NCBI GenBank assembly: GCA_018377375.1
Contig: JAGZZN010000019.1
Coordinates: forward strand, 1 to 30,867
Direction of reading: 5' to 3'
Length of the DNA: 30,867 nucleotides
Origin: Streptococcus parasanguinis
Lineage (GTDB): Bacteria; Bacillota; Bacilli; Lactobacillales; Streptococcaceae
The position numbers and the translations under genes were made by a program. Below are positions 14,698 to 20,959 of this stretch, piece after piece; position 1 is the first letter of the stretch, and the number at the start of each line of letters is the position of its first letter. The notes beneath the pieces were generated by a model. That model had not been told where the DNA came from and did no database searches. It saw only the letters and a program-made list of their open reading frames with translations.

Positions 14698-15918
14698 TTA
14701 AATAATGCTGTAAAACTCTAAATTGCCACGTTTTTTTACCAATCTGAAATAATCTTCGTCTGATAAAATGGCAAGACCATCCTCATAGGAGGCAATCTTC
14801 TTCTCTGCTTCCTCATAAGTGGAGACAAAATCTTTCACATAAGACTGGCCTTCAAACTGGCCATTCATCTTGGTATAAATAATCGCGAATTTTCCTGTAC
14901 GATCAATCTGTGACGGACCATTGCTCTCATTAAGGGCAAAAGCAATCCGTTCTGCAATGCGTTTAATCACAGGGACGACCACACTATTTCCAGCTTGTTT
15001 ATAGAGTTGACCATTGGAAACACCCTCAGGTAACTTGAAGGTTTTTGGATAACCTTGTACATTGAAGGTCTCCTTTGGTGTTAATTTACGAATCTCCCCA
15101 CTATCTGTCAAGATCAGAGGCACATTGTGCCCACCTGTTCCCATATTGGCTGTTAAAGTAGGAACAACGCCACTTTTATTCTCACGAACATATTGACGAC
15201 GCCACTGGTAGACCGTATCTTGACTAGTCACATTGGCCTTGAGATCAGCGTAGAAATTTTGCTTGCCTTCTCGATAATAGTAAGCCTCGTCTGGCTTAGC
15301 ACCAAAATCAATAACATCAGCCAAAGTCGTTGTCAGCTTGATTTCCTCTGGGAATTCAAACAAATCGTAGGCTTCTTTTGTATCAAAACCAACAATGTAG
15401 ATCCGTTCACGGTTTTGTGGGATATTTCCATAGTCTTTCCCATTGAGGACCTTCCACTTGATAAAGTAGTTATTCTCAGTCAAGGCCTCACGAATAACCT
15501 TGAAAGTATTGCCATGATCATGACCGACCATGTTCTTAACGTTTTCGATGAAAATGGCACGAGGTTTACGCCCCTCAATCATTCGAAGCAACTCAAAGAA
15601 AAGATCCCCACGATCATCATCAAAGCCCTTGCGGTAACCCGCAATACTAAAGGCCTGGCAAGGAAATCCTCCCATAATCACATCCACACGCTCAGCAGGA
15701 ATCTCTTCCGGCTGCACCGCATGAATATCACGACTATCCAAATGCGTATTTGGATAATTTAAACGATAAGTCTGACGCGCATACTTATCAAATTCATTGG
15801 CATACACCACTCTGAACTCGTTGGTCTGTTCAAATCCCAACTCAATTCCCCCAACACCTGAGAAGAAGGCTGCAATGTTGTACTTCTCAGGTCGGTTCGA
15901 ACTTACAGAATTTGTCAT
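14698..15918 (-). CDS. DNA (cytosine-5) methyltransferase
   Basis: 406 aa. Motif I FFSGVGGIELGF (18-29); catalytic PCQ loop GGFPCQAFSIAG with Cys87; motif VI ENV; motif VIII QNRERIYIVGF; a target-recognition region around TLTANMGTGGHN; and motif X AGNSVVVPVI. All catalytic motifs are intact. The last 65 or so residues (KFAIIYTKMNGQF onward) follow motif X and are not part of the core enzyme. Recognition sequence cannot be read from the protein. Lies 23 nt downstream of the HNH gene and 77 nt upstream of the probable nuclease, so it may be transcribed both with the AT-rich genes and as a restriction-modification pair. Confidence 0.93.
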   Translation of the reverse strand: MTNSVSSNRPEKYNIAAFFSGVGGIELGFEQTNEFRVVYANEFDKYARQTYRLNYPNTHLDSRDIHAVQPEEIPAERVDVIMGGFPCQAFSIAGYRKGFDDDRGDLFFELLRMIEGRKPRAIFIENVKNMVGHDHGNTFKVIREALTENNYFIKWKVLNGKDYGNIPQNRERIYIVGFDTKEAYDLFEFPEEIKLTTTLADVIDFGAKPDEAYYYREGKQNFYADLKANVTSQDTVYQWRRQYVRENKSGVVPTLTANMGTGGHNVPLILTDSGEIRKLTPKETFNVQGYPKTFKLPEGVSNGQLYKQAGNSVVVPVIKRIAERIAFALNESNGPSQIDRTGKFAIIYTKMNGQFEGQSYVKDFVSTYEEAEKKIASYEDGLAILSDEDYFRLVKKRGNLEFYSII

Positions 15919-15941
15919 GTAGTAACCTGCTTTCTAAAATA

Positions 15942-16574
15942 TTATTGCAATTTATTCAAACTTGGAAAACTATTTCTAAGTTCTAATAATCTATTATAAA
16001 TTCTATCTATTTTATTATTTTTAGATAAATAAAGGTTCAACAATAGATAATCTAACTTCCTATATGCGTAGTCGAAGTTCATTTTACTATAGAATAATTT
16101 AACCTCCTCATTATTTAAATATTCTTGAGAGATAACTATTTTATAATATTTATCTCGTTCAAAGACTTTTTTTATATTTTCCCCATCAGGGTGTACTATA
16201 CCAATAATCTTTTTTGTATCAAATTCTTTTTTTGCTTGATTGCAATTTCGACAAGCAAATATAAGATTTTCGATGTGATCTACAGATTTTCCATTTGGAG
16301 ATGTTTTTTGTAATTCATTAATAAAATGATCTAACTCATATTGAGGAGCTGAATTTATAGAGACTGAAACACCACAGTAGCCACATTTTTGATGATAAAT
16401 TTCTTGAAAAGTCTCATAATAATTAGAACATTTATTTTTGATTTTATCATAATGTTTCCCACGATTGTCATCTTTTATTGTTCGTTTATCGATTTTATAT
16501 GCTAATAAATTTTTTTCTTGAATAATTTTTGCAACGTCAGCTTCTTCTTCGCCCACAAATCGATAATCACTCAT
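15942..16574 (-). CDS. HNH endonuclease
   Basis: 210 aa. The HNH core is complete: zinc pair C64xxC67 (KCGYCG), catalytic LDHF with Asp82-His83, central Asn103 (ENLIFAC), and the second zinc pair C108xxC111 followed by NQAKK. This arrangement is that of the TIGR02646/PtuB-like small HNH proteins found in defence systems with an ATPase partner. Residues 120-210 form a helical tail of unknown role. The ATG overlaps the end of the receiver-protein gene by 8 nt with GGAG 7 nt upstream, so the two are translationally coupled and probably made in equal amounts. Strongly AT-rich. Confidence 0.9.
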   Translation of the reverse strand: MSDYRFVGEEEADVAKIIQEKNLLAYKIDKRTIKDDNRGKHYDKIKNKCSNYYETFQEIYHQKCGYCGVSVSINSAPQYELDHFINELQKTSPNGKSVDHIENLIFACRNCNQAKKEFDTKKIIGIVHPDGENIKKVFERDKYYKIVISQEYLNNEEVKLFYSKMNFDYAYRKLDYLLLNLYLSKNNKIDRIYNRLLELRNSFPSLNKLQ

Positions 16575-17190
16575 CTCTATTCTCCAATATTTCTTGCTTT
16601 ATAATATCTATTAGCTCATCGATTTTTTCGTCTGTCAGTTCTCTATACGATGTTATTTTATTAAGTAAATTTTGTGTTTTTTCAACAATCAACGACCCTT
16701 CATAAGCACCTTTGTTTAATTCTAATTCCTTCCCAATTCTTCTCATCTCTACTATTTCTTTTATTGCTTCTTCTATTGTAGGTTTTAAAGATTTATTATA
16801 AAAATCGTTAGCATTATCTTGAGAAGCATTACCTTTAGAAGTAGCAAATTTGTTTAAAACCCCATAATTTACTAAATCCCTATTTTGAGTTATTACAATT
16901 ACTTTTATAAAAGGATTTAAAATTCTTAAAACTAATTTAAATTCTTGACCAGTAAATTTTGAACCAGATTCTGCATATTCATTTTCAAACAACTTAGAAT
17001 CAATAACAATAATATCAGATTCTAAAACTCTACTATCAGTTAATAATGATTCATAATCTCTATTACTACTATCAAATTTTATTTCATCATAGACGATTAT
17101 TATACCATCTTTTCTAAAATCATATAGATAATCAACTAATAATGGATCTAGCTTATCATCCACATATATTATTTTAATCTGCTGTGTCAT
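16567..17190 (-). CDS. Stand-alone response-regulator receiver protein
   Basis: 207 aa. The N-terminal 140 residues match a receiver domain: acidic pair D11-D12 (IIYVDDK), phosphoacceptor Asp64 at the end of strand 3 (DIIVIDSK), Thr101 (VIVITQN), and Lys136-Pro137 (NKSLKP). No DNA-binding domain follows. Residues 140-207 are charged helices that could contact a partner. It lies 22 nt after the GHKL kinase-like gene and overlaps the HNH gene, so the likely partners are both neighbours. Receiver identity rests on motif order rather than overall similarity. Shine-Dalgarno GAGG at 7 nt. Confidence 0.78.
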   Translation of the reverse strand: MTQQIKIIYVDDKLDPLLVDYLYDFRKDGIIIVYDEIKFDSSNRDYESLLTDSRVLESDIIVIDSKLFENEYAESGSKFTGQEFKLVLRILNPFIKVIVITQNRDLVNYGVLNKFATSKGNASQDNANDFYNKSLKPTIEEAIKEIVEMRRIGKELELNKGAYEGSLIVEKTQNLLNKITSYRELTDEKIDELIDIIKQEILENRDE

Positions 17191-17212
17191 ATTATACCCT
17201 CACTAATAATTT

Positions 17213-19420
17213 TTATATGTTCATTTCTGCTTTTAAATTAAACCCTTTTGTTTCTGCATCAATACTAATATTACCATTAAGCTTATAGACTGTGTTATTC
17301 ACCATCCACATCCCTAAACCATGACCATCTTCTCTAGTACCTTCATGAACATTTAATATTTTCAATGGATTATTTTTATATTTTTTATCAAGTCCTTTGC
17401 CATTATCAGAATATTCAAGTAATAATTTCCCTTCATTATAATCGAAATCAACCGATATTTCTAATTCTTTTCTATATTCATTCACCTGCACACTATTAAG
17501 AATTAAGTTATCGAGTATAATCATTAAATAATCGTAAGATATTATTATGATATCTTCTCCGGTACAATTAGTTTTAAAGTTAACCCAATTATATTGAGTT
17601 TTCCATTTTTCAACTATCTCCTCCACAAGAACTTCTAAACTATATTCTCGTGGTTCAAATCTTTCTTTTTTATTTTCATCTATAATAGTATCAGAGAGAT
17701 CCAAAACTTTTTCTAAATCTTTTTCAAGATTTTTTAATAATAATGGAATATTCCTACTACTTGGCTTTTCAGACTTTAGTTCCTCCCAATCATATTTTCT
17801 TTTTAAAGCTTCTTCAATTTTTTCAGGATTTGCAACAATTGTATTCCTATTATTGTGTAATTCATGACTTAACGAACTTATTTTTAGTTGTACAGTAGCA
17901 AGAACATTTAACAACTGAGCCTCATAGCGATAATTTTCTTCAACTTCTAATTTTTCATATGTAATATCATCAACTTTAGTTTTATACTCTAATAGTCTAT
18001 TTTTCACATCAACTAAATCTTGAATAGTTAATTCTTCGATAGACCTACTTTGATCAATGAAACTATTAATTTTATTTTCGATATTAACTTCTTTTATACC
18101 TGATGTCAGATTTTCTTTATCTTTTATTTTTTTGATATCTCTAATTATAGACTGTCTATAAGATTCAAATTCCTTTAACGCACTATCAACGATTTTCTTT
18201 AAAATAATAAAATGAATATTTTGAACAATTCCCTGCCTATTAGAAATATCTTCAATATAAGCATTTTCTTCCTTATCAATTATAATGTAGCCAGATAATT
18301 GATTTCGACGAACTCTCCATGAACCTGTTGGATGCGAAGCAGCGGCTGGTGAAGAAGCAGAACGTTTTCCGAGTTCTAACCAGTCTGTTCTACCTTCAAA
18401 AGAATCTATACTAAAAGCATTCCTATATAAAATTACTCCCACCTTAAATCTTTTTGATAAAGTATCATATTTATATTCATATTTTTCTTTATCTACTTGA
18501 GTAACGTTATTTAAACTAAAATATAATTCACCTTTGAACGACCCCACTTCTTGTAATAATTCTGCAATCATTTCGTCTGTTATATCTTTTTTATCAATGT
18601 CTTCTTCTTCAATTATTAATTCGGAAATTTCTTTTTTTAACTCATCAACCATATTTTGTTCAAAATGATACTCTTTTATATTTTTATTAGTCATTTTCAA
18701 AACAGAGTCTTTGAACTCATCCAAAAGTACTTTGCCATAAAGTTTTTTATTTTTAGAATCATAATTTATTGTAATAGATTCAAGATATTTTTCGCCAATT
18801 TTTGGATTTTTCCATATTAATTCAGGTACCTCCTCTATGTCATCTCCATCATCTATTAAAAACTTTATAGAAATTTTCATTTTACAATCTCTATATACCT
18901 TACTTATATATTTCTTTAATGGCTTAATACTCTTGCTTGACCATTTATCTCTTAATTCATTTATTTGAATTTTAGTTCCTTGGCTAGCTATCTTGTAATC
19001 AATATCAATCTCTGAACTATTCCAATTTGTTTTCCAGTGATAACCAACTTCATATTTTTTTTTTGTGAACATATCAACCGATTCACCTAATCTAGCTAAG
19101 GCAAACCTTCCAATTCCTTTTGATCCAGCAAAAATCCGTCCCGTATCAGAATCTTTATAATCTCTGGTACTTTTTCCAACATGCATCCAAGCTTGTCTAA
19201 TATCATTTTCATTCATTCCAGAACCATCATCTATTATTTCAAGCAATAAACGCCCAGTATTCTCAGATTTTTTGAAAATTATGTCTAAATTACTAGCCCC
19301 AGCATCATAAGCATTTTTTATTAACTCTAAAAGAGCAGATTCTTTTGTTGAGAAATTATTTCTACCTAGAACCTCTGCAATAATATTATCTTCAACGATA
19401 TAGTTAAGTTTGTCACCCAT
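17213..19420 (-). CDS. Two-module GHKL ATPase / histidine-kinase-like protein
   Basis: 735 aa, soluble. Residues 1-125 form an Hsp90/MutL/MORC-like GHKL domain: N-box Glu32/Asn36 (LELIKNAYDA), G1 DDGSGM (64-69), G2 AGSKGIGRFA (98-107). Residues 340-400 contain the transducer-like WLELGKR...GYIIIDK...DISNRQGI segment. Residues 410-500 are coiled coil. A histidine-kinase-like half follows: H-box SLSHELHNN with His519, N-box ILDNLILNS (Asn638, Asn642), G1 SDNGKG (671-676) and G2 DGHGLGMW (698-705). Both ATP sites look intact. No transmembrane helix or signal peptide, so sensing is cytoplasmic. It starts 3 nt after the N6-methylase stop with GAGGAG upstream. Confidence 0.85.
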   Translation of the reverse strand: MGDKLNYIVEDNIIAEVLGRNNFSTKESALLELIKNAYDAGASNLDIIFKKSENTGRLLLEIIDDGSGMNENDIRQAWMHVGKSTRDYKDSDTGRIFAGSKGIGRFALARLGESVDMFTKKKYEVGYHWKTNWNSSEIDIDYKIASQGTKIQINELRDKWSSKSIKPLKKYISKVYRDCKMKISIKFLIDDGDDIEEVPELIWKNPKIGEKYLESITINYDSKNKKLYGKVLLDEFKDSVLKMTNKNIKEYHFEQNMVDELKKEISELIIEEEDIDKKDITDEMIAELLQEVGSFKGELYFSLNNVTQVDKEKYEYKYDTLSKRFKVGVILYRNAFSIDSFEGRTDWLELGKRSASSPAAASHPTGSWRVRRNQLSGYIIIDKEENAYIEDISNRQGIVQNIHFIILKKIVDSALKEFESYRQSIIRDIKKIKDKENLTSGIKEVNIENKINSFIDQSRSIEELTIQDLVDVKNRLLEYKTKVDDITYEKLEVEENYRYEAQLLNVLATVQLKISSLSHELHNNRNTIVANPEKIEEALKRKYDWEELKSEKPSSRNIPLLLKNLEKDLEKVLDLSDTIIDENKKERFEPREYSLEVLVEEIVEKWKTQYNWVNFKTNCTGEDIIIISYDYLMIILDNLILNSVQVNEYRKELEISVDFDYNEGKLLLEYSDNGKGLDKKYKNNPLKILNVHEGTREDGHGLGMWMVNNTVYKLNGNISIDAETKGFNLKAEMNI

Positions 19421-19423
19421 ATT

Positions 19424-20884
19424 TTACTCCTCATCAAATAACTTAATTGGAATTCTAATTTTTTTTAGATCGTTAGTGCTTATATTTTTATATCCTGATG
19501 AATAATTCTTAGATATTCTTTTTAAATAATCAACTACAAGTTTTGAGTTTAAATATTCTAGAATTTTATTATAAGATGACTGAGTCAGATTCCTTAAAAA
19601 TACAATTGAAATACCCGCTAATACAAAACCAAAATCAATTTGTTTAAATGGAACATCTTCTAAATTAGCAACCTTCGGTATTATAATTTTTTGAGAATAG
19701 TAATTCAACATTCCCTGAGTCCGACCAAAATAAATACCATACTTTTCTTGGAAAGAATCATTTAACTCATTTCTTAAATAGTCATAAGTATATGGATAAC
19801 GTTCATTAAATGTAATTATTTTCTGATTTCTATCATCATAGGGAAAGATTATATAATATTTTTTATTAAGTTTAGAAACTCGCACTCCTTTTTTTAAAAT
19901 AGCTTTCTCAATAAGATAGTGTCTAGATTTTTTTTCTATAACATATTGATCTTCCAAATCCTCAACAATCTCTTCTTCAGCAATAATAAAAACATTATCT
20001 TGTAAAGTTGCTAAACCATTTTTTATATCTGCTATTTCTCCCAGTAAGACGGAGCCTCCTCCTTCATACTTAAATTTTTCATCATATAGATAATAAATTT
20101 TTTTGTTATGCAGTTCATCATATGAAAAATGCTTTAATTGAGTATTGTTTGAACTTACAATCTCTATATTAGCATTTTCATTAGAAATAACTGTAATTGC
20201 TGTATATGTTGTTGCATCTTCAAAATTCAATGAATCACCATAATCAATTATTTTTTCAATATATTTATTAGAGATTAATGTTTGAAGTAGTGTTTCAGCA
20301 CCTCTAGCTCTCAAATAATTATTTGGAGTAATATAACTTATTTTTCCTTTTTTATTCCAGAGAGATAGTCCTAACTCAAAGAAATAATAATAAATATCAA
20401 AGTTAAATCGATTACAGAATTCACTATATTTTTTTAGTTTTTCAACCATATATTTGCCCATATTTTTTCTTGAAATATATGGAGGATTACTAATAACATA
20501 ATCGTATTTTTTTTGTTTATCAAATTTTAGATAATAATCTAACGCATCAAAACTATAAACATTCCAATTTACTGATAGATCATTGTAATATTTACTAACC
20601 AATTTATCAAGCCTTGAAATACATAGTTTAATAGCGTCTTCTCTAATATCAAATGCAGAAAAGTTACTTTCCAATTTCTTTTTTATTTTTTCTCGACATT
20701 TATTTTGATTCTTTTCTAGAAACTCTTCAACAATTAAACAAAAAATATGTCCCTCTCCAACAGCGGGTTCAATTATTGTAAACTCTTTTGTATAATCAAT
20801 ATTTAAACAATCAATCATAGTTTTCGCTAATGATTTACTAGTGTAATAAATACCATTTTTCTTTAAAAAATTTTGTTGGCCCAT
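19424..20884 (-). CDS. N6-adenine DNA methyltransferase, TaqI/Eco57I type
   Basis: 486 aa from MGQQNFLKKNGIYYTS at 20884. Motif X-like GIYYTSKSLAKTM, motif I IEPAVGEGH (38-46), motif IV SNPPY (132-136), and a C-terminal region (from about 280, VLLGEIADIKNGLATLQ) that resembles a TaqI_C specificity domain. No nuclease domain is present, so it is not a self-contained type IIG enzyme. Upstream ATGs at 20905 and 20941 are close to or before the predicted start point of transcription and lack ribosome sites. 20884 leaves a leader of about 28 nt but has only a weak AAAGTG signal. First gene of the AT-rich operon. Confidence 0.88.
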   Translation of the reverse strand: MGQQNFLKKNGIYYTSKSLAKTMIDCLNIDYTKEFTIIEPAVGEGHIFCLIVEEFLEKNQNKCREKIKKKLESNFSAFDIREDAIKLCISRLDKLVSKYYNDLSVNWNVYSFDALDYYLKFDKQKKYDYVISNPPYISRKNMGKYMVEKLKKYSEFCNRFNFDIYYYFFELGLSLWNKKGKISYITPNNYLRARGAETLLQTLISNKYIEKIIDYGDSLNFEDATTYTAITVISNENANIEIVSSNNTQLKHFSYDELHNKKIYYLYDEKFKYEGGGSVLLGEIADIKNGLATLQDNVFIIAEEEIVEDLEDQYVIEKKSRHYLIEKAILKKGVRVSKLNKKYYIIFPYDDRNQKIITFNERYPYTYDYLRNELNDSFQEKYGIYFGRTQGMLNYYSQKIIIPKVANLEDVPFKQIDFGFVLAGISIVFLRNLTQSSYNKILEYLNSKLVVDYLKRISKNYSSGYKNISTNDLKKIRIPIKLFDEE

Positions 20885-20918
20885 CACTTTATATTCTCTG
20901 TTCATAATTATTATGTCT

Positions 20919-20927
20919 ATTATACCA
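20919..20927 (-). promoter_or_regulatory. Promoter of the N6-methylase/GHKL/receiver/HNH operon
   Basis: Minus-strand TGGTATAAT: perfect -10 (20919-20924) with a TGn extension. It directly abuts the T-tract of the valS terminator, and any -35 would fall inside that terminator stem (weak match). Start point about 20912. Confidence 0.6.
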
Positions 20928-20953
20928 AAAAAACACGGCATCCCGCCGTGTTT
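20927..20953 (-). terminator. valS terminator
   Basis: 9-bp perfect GC-rich stem (20931-20939 with 20945-20953), 5-nt loop, then T7 on the minus strand. It lies 7 nt after the valS stop codon. Confidence 0.9.
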
Positions 20954-20959
20954 CTGTGT

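Noticed and set aside
15193..15762. A 189-codon open frame on the plus strand
   Set aside because: Antisense to the cytosine methyltransferase, whose motifs are intact; no supporting ribosome site or family.
13046..20941. Identity of the island with Septu, Detocs, BREX, DISARM or the MutL-Z1-AIPR (mza) systems
   Set aside because: Septu has an ABC-type ATPase with HNH, Detocs ends in a receiver-effector fusion, BREX/DISARM need helicase or PglZ-type genes, and mza needs Z1 and AIPR genes; none of these is present.
13046..20941. Integrated plasmid, phage or transposon
   Set aside because: No integrase, transposase, relaxase or phage structural gene, no tRNA at either border, and no direct repeats I could find at the edges.
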